Origin: Nakamurella aerolata
GTDB taxonomy: Bacteria; Actinomycetota; Actinomycetes; Mycobacteriales; Nakamurellaceae
Assembly: GCF_013002705.1 (NCBI RefSeq)
Contig: NZ_JABEND010000012.1
Span: 1-64,000 of the forward strand
Length of the DNA stretch: 64,000 nucleotides
Direction of reading: 5' to 3'
Numbering within the stretch: position 1 is the first letter of the stretch; each line of letters starts with the position of its first letter. The notes beneath the pieces are model-generated. The model saw only the letters and a program-made list of their open reading frames with translations, did not search any database and was not told the DNA's origin. This document shows, piece after piece, positions 29,661-38,976 of the stretch. A program made the translations under genes and the position numbers.

Positions 29661-30620
29661 ATGCAGGTGCGGCGGGGCGCGGTGATCGCCGCAGTAGCGG
29701 TGTTGCTGGCGGCCGCCGCGATCGGCGTGGTCGTCGTTGTCAACAAGGACTCGGGCACCCCGGCGGCCGAATGCGTGATCCCGGCGCCGCCGGCCGGTGG
29801 CAGCGGCGACACCGCCGGCGCCGAACCCCTGACGGACCAGGAGTTCTCGGCGGCCCAGTTGCAGAACGCGGCAACCATCAGCGCTGTCGGGATCGCCCGC
29901 GACCTTCCGCTGCGCGCCAGAATCATCGCCATCGCGACCGCGCTGCAGGAATCGACGCTGCGCAACCTTGACTACGGCGACCGCGACTCGGTCGGCCTGT
30001 TCCAGCAGCGCCCGAGCCAGGGCTGGGGCACGGTGGAGCAGATCATGGACCCGGTCTATTCGGCCGGGAAGTTCTACGACGAGCTGGTGACGGTGCCGAA
30101 CTGGCGCACCGATCCCCTCACCGAGGTGGCTCAGGCAGTGCAGCGCTCGGCTTTTCCGGACGCCTATGCCAAATGGGAGGACGAAGCCACCGTGCTCGCC
30201 GCGGCTTTCGCCGGAACCTCAGCGCCGGAGTTGCGCTGCCGTCCCGATGCCGCCGCCCCCACCGCGGCGCAGCCGACGCGAGAACCGTTGTCCGGCACCC
30301 AGAACGCCAACGGCCGACTGCGCGCCCTGCTGGCCGCTGCGCACGCCGAACTCGGCGCCGGCGCCGCCGACGTGACGGTCAGGTCGGTGGGCTCGGCAGG
30401 ACGCAGCGCGGTGGTGACGTTCACCGGCGGCGGCCTTTCCGCTGGCACCGGGAACCGGATGCTGGCGGCCTGGATGGTGGCGCACAGCACCGGAACCGGC
30501 GTGCAGGACATCACCGTCGACGGGCGCCGGTACCGCGGCGGATCGTGGAGCGGCCCTGACTCCGGCAACCCGCCGGCAGGTGCTGCAGCGCGGGACGCCG
30601 TCACTGTGACGGTCGGCTGA
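29661..30620 (+). CDS. Exported lysozyme-fold-like protein
   Basis: 319 residues with an N-terminal signal/anchor helix ([21 protein letters not shown]). The conserved block [36 protein letters not shown] resembles the active-site region of transglycosylase/lysozyme-like domains, with the glutamate of QES as possible catalyst and the downstream [12 protein letters not shown] loop. Similar actinobacterial proteins are often left as hypothetical. The C-terminal third (from about residue 210) is a separate small domain. A role in cell-wall metabolism fits its place between dapE and dapD but is not shown. Confidence 0.6.
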   Translation: MQVRRGAVIAAVAVLLAAAAIGVVVVVNKDSGTPAAECVIPAPPAGGSGDTAGAEPLTDQEFSAAQLQNAATISAVGIARDLPLRARIIAIATALQESTLRNLDYGDRDSVGLFQQRPSQGWGTVEQIMDPVYSAGKFYDELVTVPNWRTDPLTEVAQAVQRSAFPDAYAKWEDEATVLAAAFAGTSAPELRCRPDAAAPTAAQPTREPLSGTQNANGRLRALLAAAHAELGAGAADVTVRSVGSAGRSAVVTFTGGGLSAGTGNRMLAAWMVAHSTGTGVQDITVDGRRYRGGSWSGPDSGNPPAGAAARDAVTVTVG

Positions 30621-30657
30621 CCGGCCCACGGCGACGGCACCGATAAGCTGGGCCGCG

Positions 30658-31671
30658 ATGAGTACCTACCTGTCCGAGCCGGCCTCCGGGATCGGCCTTG
30701 CCACCATCGATCTGGCCACCGACTCCGTGCTCGAGGTCTGGTATCCGGTACCGACATTGACGATCGGCCCGGCCGGCGGGTCCGACTGGCCGCAACGGCT
30801 CGCCGCCGCCGAGCGCACCGACGACACCCGCGGAGTGCGGATCGCGGTGCAGCACACCGAGATCGGCTCGCTGGCCGAGCCACCGGCCGACACCACAGAT
30901 GCCTACCTGCGCCTGCATCTGCTGTCGGCCCGGCTGGCCAGACCACGCACGGTCAATGTCGACAAGATCTTCGCGGTGCTGCCCAACGTGGCCTGGACCT
31001 CGCTCGGACCGGTGCCCGCCGCTCGGCTCGGTGAGCTGCAGCTGGCCGCCAGGCTGGCCGGCACCCCGCTCACCGTGAACGGCGTCGACAAGTTCCCGCG
31101 CCTGACCGACTACCTGATTCCCGACGGCGTCCGCATCGCCGACGCCGGGCGGGTACGGCTCGGCGCGCACCTTGCCCCCGGTACCACGGTGATGCACGAG
31201 GGGTTCTGCAACTTCAACGCCGGCACCCTCGGGGCGTCCATGGTGGAGGGACGAATCTCCCAGGGCGTTGTGGTCGGCGACGGCTCCGACATCGGCGGCG
31301 GCGCCTCGATCCAGGGCACGCTGTCCGGCGGCGGCACCGAGCAGGTGTCGATCGGAGAGCGGTGTCTGCTCGGCGCCAACGCGGGCATCGGTATCTCACT
31401 CGGTGACGACTGCGTCGTTGAGGCCGGGCTGTACGTGACGGCCGGTACCAAGGTGCTGCTGCGCACCCCGGCTCCAGCCGCCGGCGCCGCAGACACCACC
31501 GCCACAGACAGCACCGACAGCACCGGCGCCGAGCGGGTGGTCAAGGCCAGAGAGCTGTCCGGGTTGTCCGGCCTGCAGTTTTGGCGCAACTCGCAGACCG
31601 GACAGGTGGAAGCGGTGCCGCGCAAGGGTTCTTGGGGCGCCCTCAACGACGTACTGCACGCTGGGCAGTGA
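30658..31671 (+). CDS. dapD: 2,3,4,5-Tetrahydropyridine-2,6-dicarboxylate N-succinyltransferase
   Basis: Succinylates tetrahydrodipicolinate in lysine/peptidoglycan synthesis. 337 residues of the long actinobacterial DapD type: N-terminal alpha/beta domain, then a left-handed beta helix with hexapeptide pattern ([50 protein letters not shown]), as in the mycobacterial enzyme. Near the C-terminus an insert of Thr/Asp/Ala ([14 protein letters not shown]) is unusual. ATG 30658 lies 38 bases after the previous gene, with a GATAAG element 15 bases upstream that could be a -10. Its stop overlaps the CHAD gene start. Confidence 0.94.
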   Translation: MSTYLSEPASGIGLATIDLATDSVLEVWYPVPTLTIGPAGGSDWPQRLAAAERTDDTRGVRIAVQHTEIGSLAEPPADTTDAYLRLHLLSARLARPRTVNVDKIFAVLPNVAWTSLGPVPAARLGELQLAARLAGTPLTVNGVDKFPRLTDYLIPDGVRIADAGRVRLGAHLAPGTTVMHEGFCNFNAGTLGASMVEGRISQGVVVGDGSDIGGGASIQGTLSGGGTEQVSIGERCLLGANAGIGISLGDDCVVEAGLYVTAGTKVLLRTPAPAAGAADTTATDSTDSTGAERVVKARELSGLSGLQFWRNSQTGQVEAVPRKGSWGALNDVLHAGQ

Positions 31672-33032
31672 GCACGGTGCCCAACCGACAGCGCCGCCGG
31701 CCGCAGCCGTCCCGAACGTCAAGGACCGCGGGCGCAGCAGCATCCACCCGCAGCGGTGCGCGCCCCGCTGCCGGCGCCGGGGCGACCGCCACCCCTCGTG
31801 CCGCGAAGGCGGCAACGCCGAAGGCCGCTGCGGCAACGCCGAAGGCCGCTGCGGCAACGCCGAAGGCGCCGCCCGCCCGGCGCACCCCGGCCGGAACGGC
31901 ACGGACGGCCGACCGGCCCGCTCGGCCCACTCGGCCCGCTGTCGGCAGCTCCACGACACCGGCCCCGGTCCCGGCCCGAAAGCCAAGGGCGGCAACCACA
32001 ACCCGCAAGGCCAGCGCCCGCACGACCGGGACCGCGGGGCCGGCCAGGGCCGCAACCCCCGAGCTGGAGACGCCGGCCCCGCGCCCCGCGCCCCGCCGTG
32101 CCGGGTTGGTACCCGCGGACATCGCGGACGCGTTGGCGTCGGTGCTCAGCAAGGCCACCGATGCCATCCGCGACAACGAGGCCGGTAGCCGGGTGGGCAC
32201 CGACATCGAGCACGTGCACCAGATGCGAGTGGCCACCCGGCGCATCAGAGCCTACCTCAAAGCCGCCAAGCCCGCGCTCGACGCCGGCGCCGCTGACCAG
32301 TTGCGCTCGGACCTGTCCGCGCTGGCGAGAGTGCTCGGCGAGGTCCGCGACCTGGACGTGATGATCGACCGGCTGCACTCGGAAGCCGACGACCTCGGCG
32401 GGCACGACGGTGAAGCGCTGAATCGCCTTGTGCACCAGTTGGATTCGCGCCGGGACGCCGCCAGGGCGGCGCTGGTCGCCGAACTGGACCGCAAGACCTT
32501 TCCGGCGCTGCTCGCCGAGCTCGACGCCGCCGCCGAGCGGCCCCCGGTCAGCGACCCTTGGGCGGATCTGCCGGCCCTGGCCGCCGCCGAATGGGGCAAG
32601 CTGGACAAGGCACAGGCGAAGCTGCAGCGCCGCTTCGGCGGCAACCCGCCGGATGACGATCTGCATGAGCTACGGATCTACGGCAAACGCGCCAGGTACA
32701 GCGCAGAGTTGTTGACCGGTAAGGGCTCCCGCGCCCGGCGCCCGGCGGCCGTCAAGCGCTATCTGGCAGCGCTCGCCGAGTTGCAGGAGGTGCTCGGCAA
32801 CCACCAAGATGCCGCGGTGCTCGAGGATCAGCTTCGCGAGTTGTTGGCCAACGCCGGCACCGGCGGGACCAGGGGCCGGCGCGGCGGGCCCAGCGCCGAC
32901 GAGCTGCTCGCCGCGCTCGCTGCCGGCCGGCTGATCGAGCGCTGCCGGATGCGCAAAGTCCAGGCCCGGCAGGAGTTTCCGGGCGTGTTTGGCGCCGTTC
33001 AGCGGGCGGCTGCGAAGGCGTTCGGCGGCTGA
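31668..33032 (+). CDS. CHAD-domain protein with histone-H1-like tail
   Basis: 454 residues. The C-terminal ~300 residues are a CHAD domain, the helical His-rich domain that binds polyphosphate granules: [59 protein letters not shown] and [11 protein letters not shown]. Conserved His, Lys and Arg residues form the polyphosphate pocket. The first ~145 residues are Ala/Thr/Pro/Lys/Arg-rich and contain an AATPKAA repeat, much like a histone-H1 tail, which could bind DNA or polyphosphate. The GTG at 31668 overlaps the dapD stop, which points to coupling with dapD. No CYTH domain is attached. Confidence 0.8.
   Translation: MSTVPNRQRRRPQPSRTSRTAGAAASTRSGARPAAGAGATATPRAAKAATPKAAAATPKAAAATPKAPPARRTPAGTARTADRPARPTRPAVGSSTTPAPVPARKPRAATTTRKASARTTGTAGPARAATPELETPAPRPAPRRAGLVPADIADALASVLSKATDAIRDNEAGSRVGTDIEHVHQMRVATRRIRAYLKAAKPALDAGAADQLRSDLSALARVLGEVRDLDVMIDRLHSEADDLGGHDGEALNRLVHQLDSRRDAARAALVAELDRKTFPALLAELDAAAERPPVSDPWADLPALAAAEWGKLDKAQAKLQRRFGGNPPDDDLHELRIYGKRARYSAELLTGKGSRARRPAAVKRYLAALAELQEVLGNHQDAAVLEDQLRELLANAGTGGTRGRRGGPSADELLAALAAGRLIERCRMRKVQARQEFPGVFGAVQRAAAKAFGG
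31809..31871 (+). repeat. Three 21-bp tandem repeats in the CHAD gene
   Basis: A GCGGCAACGCCGAAGGCCGC-type 21-base unit is repeated three times (31809, 31830, 31851), encoding AATPKAA repeats in the basic tail. Copies 1 and 2 are identical and the third diverges at its end. Confidence 0.8.
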
Positions 33033-33069
33033 CCGAGGCCGCAAGCTACGGCGCCGGTTCGCGGCGAGT

Positions 33070-34182
33070 TCAGCCGGCCAGCCGCTGCACCGCGGCCTTG
33101 ACCCGCTCGTCCGTCGCTGTCACGGCCACCCGGATGTGCCGGGCACCGGCCGGGCCGTAGAAGGTGCCGGGCGCCACCAGGATGCCCTGCTCGGCCAACG
33201 CCTCGACGGTGTCCATGGCCGGCTCGCCGCGGGTGAGCCAGAGGTAGAGACCGGCGGTGCCGTCGTCGTCGGAAGAACGGAACCCGGCCCCGGCGAAGGC
33301 TTCGGCCAGCCCGTCCCGGCGGGCACCGTAGCGGGTGCGCTGCACCAGCACGTGCGAGTCGTCGTTCAGCGCGGCCGTCGCGGCGGCCTGAATCGGGCCT
33401 GGCACAATGGCGCCGAGCTGCTTGCGGTCAGCCAGTAGCTGCTGCACCAGCGTCGGATCACCTGTGACGAAACCGATCCGGTAGCCGGCCATGTTCGACC
33501 GCTTCGACAACGAATGCACCGCGAGCAGCCCCGAGTAGTCGCCCTCGCACACGTCCGGATGCAAGATGGACACCGGATGGGCGTCCCAGCCCAGGTCGAG
33601 ATAGCACTCGTCGGAGGCCAGCAGCACGTCGTTGGCGCGGGCCCACCGGACGATCTTGCGCAGCTTTTCCGGGCTGCTCACCCTGCCGGTCGGGTTGCTC
33701 GGGGAGTTCAGCCAGATCATCCGCACCCGGTCCGGCAATGCCGCACCGTCGGCCACCCGGACGATGTCGGCGCCGCACTGCCTCGCACCGACCTCGTAGG
33801 TCGGATAGGCCAGCGGCGGAATGCCCACCATGTCGTCGGGGCCGAGTCCGAGCTGACCCGGCAGCGAAGCCACCAGCTCCTTGGAACCCGGTGTGGGGAC
33901 GACGTTCTCGGGATCGACATCGTCAACACCGTGGGAGCGCAGCAACCACTGCGAGTAGGCCTGCCGCAGCTCCGCGGTGCCGTGCACGGTTGGGTAGCCC
34001 GGCCAGTCGGACGCCGCGGACAATGCGCTGCGCACCGTGGTGGGCACCGGATCGACGGGCGTTCCGATGGACAGGTCGACGATCCCGTCCGGATGCTGAC
34101 CGGCCCTGGCGCGGGCGGTCTTCAGGCTGTCCCAGACGAAATCGCCGAGACGGCCGGGTAACGGACCGGCGGCCTGCGTCAT
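33070..34182 (-). CDS. dapC: N-succinyldiaminopimelate aminotransferase
   Basis: PLP-dependent class I/II aminotransferase, 370 residues. The Schiff-base lysine is in [20 protein letters not shown]; other conserved parts are [12 protein letters not shown] at the start, [23 protein letters not shown] and DECYLDLGW. The N-terminal [11 protein letters not shown] and the adjacent ferredoxin gene match the dapC-fdxC pair of mycobacteria, so the DapC assignment is firm. It converges with the CHAD gene and overlaps the ferredoxin gene by four bases. Confidence 0.92.
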   Translation of the reverse strand: MTQAAGPLPGRLGDFVWDSLKTARARAGQHPDGIVDLSIGTPVDPVPTTVRSALSAASDWPGYPTVHGTAELRQAYSQWLLRSHGVDDVDPENVVPTPGSKELVASLPGQLGLGPDDMVGIPPLAYPTYEVGARQCGADIVRVADGAALPDRVRMIWLNSPSNPTGRVSSPEKLRKIVRWARANDVLLASDECYLDLGWDAHPVSILHPDVCEGDYSGLLAVHSLSKRSNMAGYRIGFVTGDPTLVQQLLADRKQLGAIVPGPIQAAATAALNDDSHVLVQRTRYGARRDGLAEAFAGAGFRSSDDDGTAGLYLWLTRGEPAMDTVEALAEQGILVAPGTFYGPAGARHIRVAVTATDERVKAAVQRLAG

Positions 34183-34520
34183 CGGCTCTGCTCCTGGTGC
34201 TCGGAATTCATCGGCGGCAGTGCGGCGATCATCGGGTCGTCCTTTGCGATCTTGCCGGTACGAGCGGCGCCGCCGGGGGACCCGAGATCGTCGAAGAAGT
34301 CGACGTTGGCCCTGGTGTAGTCGGCCCAGGCGGCCGGCACGTCGTCCTCGTAGAAGATGGCCTCAACCGGGCAGACCGGCTCGCACGCACCGCAGTCGAC
34401 GCATTCGTCCGGCTGGATGTAGAGCATGCGCTCGCCCTCGTAGATGCAGTCGACCGGGCACTCCTCCACACACGCCCGGTCGAGCACGTCGACGCATGGT
34501 TCGGCGATCACATATGTCAC
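34179..34520 (-). CDS. fdxA: 7Fe-type ferredoxin
   Basis: 113-residue ferredoxin of the actinobacterial FdxA/FdxC type. The first cluster region has C-x7-C-x3-C-x3-CP spacing ([20 protein letters not shown], able to hold a 3Fe-4S or 4Fe-4S cluster) and the second [12 protein letters not shown] a 4Fe-4S cluster. A C-terminal extension is typical of this family. It is an electron carrier, probably for P450s or other reductases. It lies immediately upstream of dapC with an overlap, as in mycobacteria where the gene is called fdxC. Confidence 0.9.
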   Translation of the reverse strand: MTYVIAEPCVDVLDRACVEECPVDCIYEGERMLYIQPDECVDCGACEPVCPVEAIFYEDDVPAAWADYTRANVDFFDDLGSPGGAARTGKIAKDDPMIAALPPMNSEHQEQSR

Positions 34521-34566
34521 TTGTCAACTCCTATGGCTCAGCTGCGGTGCACCGCCGCCGGGGCCC

Positions 34567-35082
34567 CTATCCGCGGTCGGCCTGCTCGTCGCGCTGTCCA
34601 GTATCCCCCGTGTCGAGATCACTTTCGGCATCCGGGCGGCGCATGGAGGCGCTGAGTGACTCGGCCCACAGCAGCGACAGCGACACCGCCCCCGCCAGGG
34701 CAACCGCGCCCAGCAGCAGATAGTTGCGCCATCCGTTCTGATACACCCGCAGCGGGGCCGAGTACAGCCCACTCGGCAACAGCAGCAGCACCGCGGTCAG
34801 CGCGAACGCCGCCAGCACCGGCAGCGCCGCTGCCAGCAACGAGCCGGTGACGACGTAGGCGGCTCTGGGCAGTGCCCAGCACCCGAAGGCGATCAGCACA
34901 ATCGACACCGGAAGCGGTATCGACCCCAGGTACCAGGGCAGATAGAAGAAGGCGACCAGCGCGGCCAGCCCGGCAACCAGCGTCAACAGCGAGGTGAGCG
35001 TCCAACCGACAACACCCGGCCGCCGCTCCGGCTGCCGCTCACCCGTCGAGACGGCAGGCGAACCGGCCGGCCGCTCGGTCAC
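34567..35082 (-). CDS. Small polytopic membrane protein
   Basis: 171 residues with four predicted transmembrane helices (WTLTSLLTLVAGLAALVAFF, VSIVLIAFGCWALP, LLAAALPVLAAFALTAVLLLL, LLLGAVALAGAVSLSLLWA) and acidic, polar tails on both ends. I do not recognise a family. The GTG at 35082 overlaps the stop of the peptide ABC ATPase, so it is probably cotranscribed with it; the ferredoxin gene follows 46 bases downstream. Confidence 0.65.
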   Translation of the reverse strand: MTERPAGSPAVSTGERQPERRPGVVGWTLTSLLTLVAGLAALVAFFYLPWYLGSIPLPVSIVLIAFGCWALPRAAYVVTGSLLAAALPVLAAFALTAVLLLLPSGLYSAPLRVYQNGWRNYLLLGAVALAGAVSLSLLWAESLSASMRRPDAESDLDTGDTGQRDEQADRG

Positions 35083-37253
35083 AGGTCTTCGTCGTCCCTA
35101 CGGTGCCGGTGCTGTGACTCCCGCTCCTGTTCGCGCTCGGCGTGCTTCTCGTCGGCCAGCTCATCGCCCGCGAACATCGCCTGCACCGGATCCTTGCGCG
35201 CGGGATCGGTCACCGTGTAGCCGAACATGTCAGGGTCAGAGCCCTCCTGCACGTAGCCGCCCTCGTTCGAGGCCCGCTCACCGCCGACCACCTCGGGCAC
35301 ACTCTGGTTGACGGTGGCGTCGGTCGACTGCACGCCTTCGTCCCGCACCGGAGTGTCGTAGCCCTCCAGCTGAGCCTCGGCCGCCGCGCCGAACACCGAA
35401 TCGTCGTCGGATTCAACGCCGACGCCGGCGGCGATCAACGCGTCGCGGCGTTCCCGGCGCAGCCGCTGCTCGTCCGGGTCAGGAACCGGGACGGCAGCCA
35501 GCAGGCGCTGGGTGTACGGCTGCTGCGGATTGCCGAGAATCTGTTCCCTGGTGCCGAGTTCCACCAGATCGCCGTGGTGCAGCACCGCGATCCGGGAGGA
35601 TAGCATCTCGACGACGGCGAGGTCGTGCGAGATGAAGAGCGCGGCGAAGCCCTTCTCCTGCTGCAGCTGTTGGAACAGCTCAAGCACCTTGGCCTGCACC
35701 GAAACGTCCAGCGCCGAGGTGGGCTCATCGGCGATCAGCAGCTCCGGCTCCAGCGCAAGGGCTCTGGCGATGCCGACGCGCTGGCGCTGCCCGCCAGACA
35801 GCTCGTGCGGGTAGCGGTTGCGCATGCTGCGGGACAGATTCACCTGGTCCAGCAGCTCCTCCACCCGCTTGCTCAGCTGCGCGCCCTTGGCGATCTTGTG
35901 CAGGTACAGCGGCTCGCCGATCGACTCACCGATCGGCAGTCGCGGGTTGAGCGATGAGCCAGGGTCCTGGAAGACGAACGACACCTTGCGGCGGACCTGC
36001 ATCAGCTCGTTCTTCTTGACGCCAACCATATTGGTGCCAACCACTTCCGCGGTGCCTTCGACGAACGGCAGCAACCCGACAAGGGCCCGGCCGACGGTGG
36101 TCTTGCCGGAGCCGGACTCACCGACAAGCCCGACCACCTCGCCGCGGTGGATGTCGAGGGTGAAGTTGTCGACGGCGCGGAACGCCGGCGTGCGGCCGCG
36201 CTTGGGGTACTCGACCGCGACGTTCTGCAGGCTCACCACGATGGGCTGCCCGGTGGCGTCCACCAGCCCGCTGCCCGGCTTGCCCTCCCGTGCGGCGACG
36301 TGTGCGCCACCGGTCTTGGTCAGCCCGACCCCACCCGCACCCCCAGCGCTGTCGGCACCGTCGGCACCGTCGGCGCCGGACTTCTCCAGCCCGACTCCGG
36401 CCCCCGGTTCCAGGGTGTCGGTCGACCCGCCGAGGTGCGGCACCGCCGCCAGCAACTGCTGGGTGTACGGGTGCTGCGGATTCTTGAAAATCTGTTGTGC
36501 GGTACCGGTTTCGACGAACTTGCCGTCCTTCATCACGATGATGCGGTCGGCCATGTCGGCGACGACGCCCATGTCGTGGGTGATCAGCACGATGCCGGCG
36601 TCGACGCGGTCTTTCAGGTTCCGCATCAGCCGCAGAATCTCCGCCTGCACGGTGACGTCGAGCGCGGTGGTCGGCTCGTCGGCAACCAGCAGGGTCGGGT
36701 CGAGCGCCAGCGCCTGGGCGATCATCACGCGCTGCCGCTGGCCGCCGGACAGCTGGTGCGGGTACGAGTCGACGCGGCGTTCCGGGTCGGGGATTTCCAC
36801 CATGGTGAGCAGCTCGATGGCCTTGGCCCTGGCCGCGGCGGGAGACAGCGCCCGGTGGCTGCGCAGCATCTCGCCGATCTGGAAACCGACGGTGTAGACG
36901 GGGTTCAGCGCCGTCATCGGCTCCTGGAAGATCACCGAGATCTCCCGGCCGCGAATCCGGCGCTGCACCCGGTCAGAGGCGCCGACCAGTTCGGTGTCGC
37001 CGAGCTCGATGGACCCGCGCACGGCGGAGTTTTTGGGCAACAGACCGAGCAGGCTCATCGCGGTGGTGGACTTACCCGAGCCGGACTCACCGACGATCGC
37101 CAGCACCTCGCCGCTGCGCAGCTCGAAGTTGGCGTCCACCACGGCCGGGTACCACTCGCCGTCGACCCAGAAGTCGATGTCAAGGTCGCTGACCTTCAAC
37201 ACCACCCGGCCGGTGCCGGTGGCCGGCTGCGTTGGTTCGGAAAGTGTTGTCAC
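35079..37253 (-). CDS. Peptide ABC transporter, fused double ATPase (OppDF-like)
   Basis: 724 residues holding two complete ABC ATPases. Half 1: Walker A GESGSGKSTTAM, signature LSGGQRQRVMIAQAL, Walker B LLVADEP. Half 2: GESGSGKTTVGR, LSGGQRQRVGIARAL, LLIADEPTSALDVSVQ. The linker between them (near residue 280-310) is Gly/Ala/Asp-rich with a GADGADSAGG repeat. Each half has the C-terminal oligopeptide-transporter extension (HPYTQQLLAAVPH). The last 120 residues are an acidic, basic-ended tail of unknown purpose. It energises the adjacent permeases. GTG start at 37253. Confidence 0.93.
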   Translation of the reverse strand: MTTLSEPTQPATGTGRVVLKVSDLDIDFWVDGEWYPAVVDANFELRSGEVLAIVGESGSGKSTTAMSLLGLLPKNSAVRGSIELGDTELVGASDRVQRRIRGREISVIFQEPMTALNPVYTVGFQIGEMLRSHRALSPAAARAKAIELLTMVEIPDPERRVDSYPHQLSGGQRQRVMIAQALALDPTLLVADEPTTALDVTVQAEILRLMRNLKDRVDAGIVLITHDMGVVADMADRIIVMKDGKFVETGTAQQIFKNPQHPYTQQLLAAVPHLGGSTDTLEPGAGVGLEKSGADGADGADSAGGAGGVGLTKTGGAHVAAREGKPGSGLVDATGQPIVVSLQNVAVEYPKRGRTPAFRAVDNFTLDIHRGEVVGLVGESGSGKTTVGRALVGLLPFVEGTAEVVGTNMVGVKKNELMQVRRKVSFVFQDPGSSLNPRLPIGESIGEPLYLHKIAKGAQLSKRVEELLDQVNLSRSMRNRYPHELSGGQRQRVGIARALALEPELLIADEPTSALDVSVQAKVLELFQQLQQEKGFAALFISHDLAVVEMLSSRIAVLHHGDLVELGTREQILGNPQQPYTQRLLAAVPVPDPDEQRLRRERRDALIAAGVGVESDDDSVFGAAAEAQLEGYDTPVRDEGVQSTDATVNQSVPEVVGGERASNEGGYVQEGSDPDMFGYTVTDPARKDPVQAMFAGDELADEKHAEREQERESQHRHRRDDEDL

Positions 37254-37315
37254 GATTCGTCCTTTCGAGCGCCGCGCTGGGTCGGATGCGGCGCGTTGCC
37301 TGTCACCATGGGCAG

Positions 37316-37933
37316 GTGGATTCTGTCGAGTTTAGGTACCGACCGCGGTTCGGACTGGTGTTGACGGTCGTGGTGGCAGTGCTGTGCGTTGTTGGATTGG
37401 TGTTGACGCTGACCACCGACGGCTTCAACACCGCGCTGCGGACGCTGCCGTGGTTGCTGCTGATCTCCGGTGCGGCCTGGGCGGTGTTCTGGCGACCGGA
37501 GGTCAAGGTGGATGACGGCGGCGTGCGGCTGGTGAACGTGCTCCGCACCGTCGACCTGCCGTGGCCGTCGATCGTGCGGGTCGACACCAAATGGGCGCTG
37601 GCGCTGGTCACCAGGTACGGCAAGTTCACCGCATGGGCGGCGCCGACCTCGAGCCGGGTGAGCGGCAGGGAGATCTCCACACGCGACCTTGACGCCATGC
37701 CGGAGAGCACGTTCGAGGCCGGCAAGTCGATTCGGCCGGGCGATTCCCCGCACGCGCCGTCCGGCGCGGTCGCCATGGTGATCCGCCGCCACTGGGAAGC
37801 CCTGCAGCGCGCCGGCTACCTCGACCAGCCCCAGCTGGAGTTCGCCCGGCCTCCCGTGCGGTGGCACCTGCGGACGTTCGCCGTCGGCGGCGCCCTGGTG
37901 CTGTGGGGCCTGTTGGCCGCGGTGTTCGGCTAG
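37316..37933 (+). CDS. PH-domain membrane protein
   Basis: 205 residues. Two N-terminal transmembrane helices (FGLVLTVVVAVLCVVGLVLTL, LPWLLLISGAAWAVFW), then a bacterial PH domain: VKVDDGGVRLVNVLRTVDLPWPSIVRVDTKWALALVTRYGKFTAWAAP, and a final hydrophobic helix. This resembles the actinobacterial PH family that includes mycobacterial CFP-6. The GTG at 37316 gives the usual VDSVEFRYRPR start. It is encoded opposite to the ABC genes on both sides, so it interrupts what is otherwise one transporter locus. Confidence 0.75.
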   Translation: MDSVEFRYRPRFGLVLTVVVAVLCVVGLVLTLTTDGFNTALRTLPWLLLISGAAWAVFWRPEVKVDDGGVRLVNVLRTVDLPWPSIVRVDTKWALALVTRYGKFTAWAAPTSSRVSGREISTRDLDAMPESTFEAGKSIRPGDSPHAPSGAVAMVIRRHWEALQRAGYLDQPQLEFARPPVRWHLRTFAVGGALVLWGLLAAVFG

Positions 37934-37938
37934 CGGGC

Positions 37939-38976
37939 TCACGCGCCCTCCGCGGCCTTCGACTTCTCCTCCCTGCTGCTGCGCAGATCCTTGGACTTCG
38001 GGATCCGCTTCTGCCGCGGGTCGAAGGCGTCACGCAGCCCGTCACCGATGAAGTTGATGCACAGCGCGATGACGATGATGAAGATGCCCGGCCACAGGAA
38101 CAGCCACGGCCTGGTGTTGAACGAGGTGGCATTTTCACTGATCAACGAGCCCAGCGAGACGTCGGGGAACTGAATGCCGAAACCGAGGAAGCTCAGCGCG
38201 GCCTCCACCAGGATGCCGCCGGCCATCAGCAGCGTCACGTTCACCACGATCACGCCGACGGTGTTCGGCAGGATGTGCTTGAAGATGATCCGCGGGTTGG
38301 AGGCGCCCGCGACCCGCGCCGCATCGACGAACTCCCGCTCCCGCAGCGACAGGAATTCGCCGCGGACCAACCGGGCCAGTCCCGTCCACGACAACAACCC
38401 GAGGGCGAAGGCCACCGGCCAGATACCGCGGACGCCGAAGACGAATCCGAGCACCGCGGTGATCAGGATGGTCGGCAGCGTCAGGATCAGGTCGGTGAAC
38501 CGCATCAGCACCGAATCCACCCAGCCACCGAAGTATCCGGCCAGGGCGCCGAGCGTCACACCGATGGCGGTGGACAGGATGCCCATCACCACGATGACGA
38601 CAGCGGTCTGCTGCACGCCACGCATCACCGCGGCGAACCAGTCGATGCCGAGCCTGTCCAGCCCGAACGGATGAGCGCCCCACTGGAAGGACGAGCTGAA
38701 CGGCCACACCTGAAGTGTGGGTTGACCGGTCTGGTACCCCCTCAGCACTTCGTTGTAGCCCCACTTGTACCAACCGGGGATGAAGCCCCAGCCGATCGAG
38801 CTGATCGACAGGATCATCACGAACGCCAGCACGATCAGCGAAGCGACAGCGCCCTTGTGCCGGAAGAAGCGCCGCCGGACGATCTGGCCCTGCGACAGGC
38901 CGGCGGTTTCCTTCTGCTCCAGGCTGGATTCGTCCGGAGCGCCCTGCTCGGGCAGCGATGGCATCACAGTCGTCAT
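37939..38976 (-). CDS. Peptide ABC transporter permease (DppC/OppC type)
   Basis: 345 residues with an N-terminal OppC-type helix (FFRHKGAVASLIVLAFVMILSI), six membrane segments and the EAA coupling motif in EREFVDAARVAGASNPRIIFKHILPN. The LTLPTILITAVLGFVFGV and QFPDVSLGSLISE segments are typical. It forms the membrane channel with the DppB-type protein. ATG 38976 overlaps the stop of the preceding permease; a second ATG four codons on is possible. The last 25 residues are a basic, charged tail. Confidence 0.92.
   Translation of the reverse strand: MTTVMPSLPEQGAPDESSLEQKETAGLSQGQIVRRRFFRHKGAVASLIVLAFVMILSISSIGWGFIPGWYKWGYNEVLRGYQTGQPTLQVWPFSSSFQWGAHPFGLDRLGIDWFAAVMRGVQQTAVVIVVMGILSTAIGVTLGALAGYFGGWVDSVLMRFTDLILTLPTILITAVLGFVFGVRGIWPVAFALGLLSWTGLARLVRGEFLSLREREFVDAARVAGASNPRIIFKHILPNTVGVIVVNVTLLMAGGILVEAALSFLGFGIQFPDVSLGSLISENATSFNTRPWLFLWPGIFIIVIALCINFIGDGLRDAFDPRQKRIPKSKDLRSSREEKSKAAEGA

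Noticed and set aside
37250-37942. Minus-strand frame that would keep the transporter genes on one strand
   Set aside because: Its product is His/Gln/Arg-rich and featureless, whereas the plus-strand frame gives a convincing PH-domain membrane protein.
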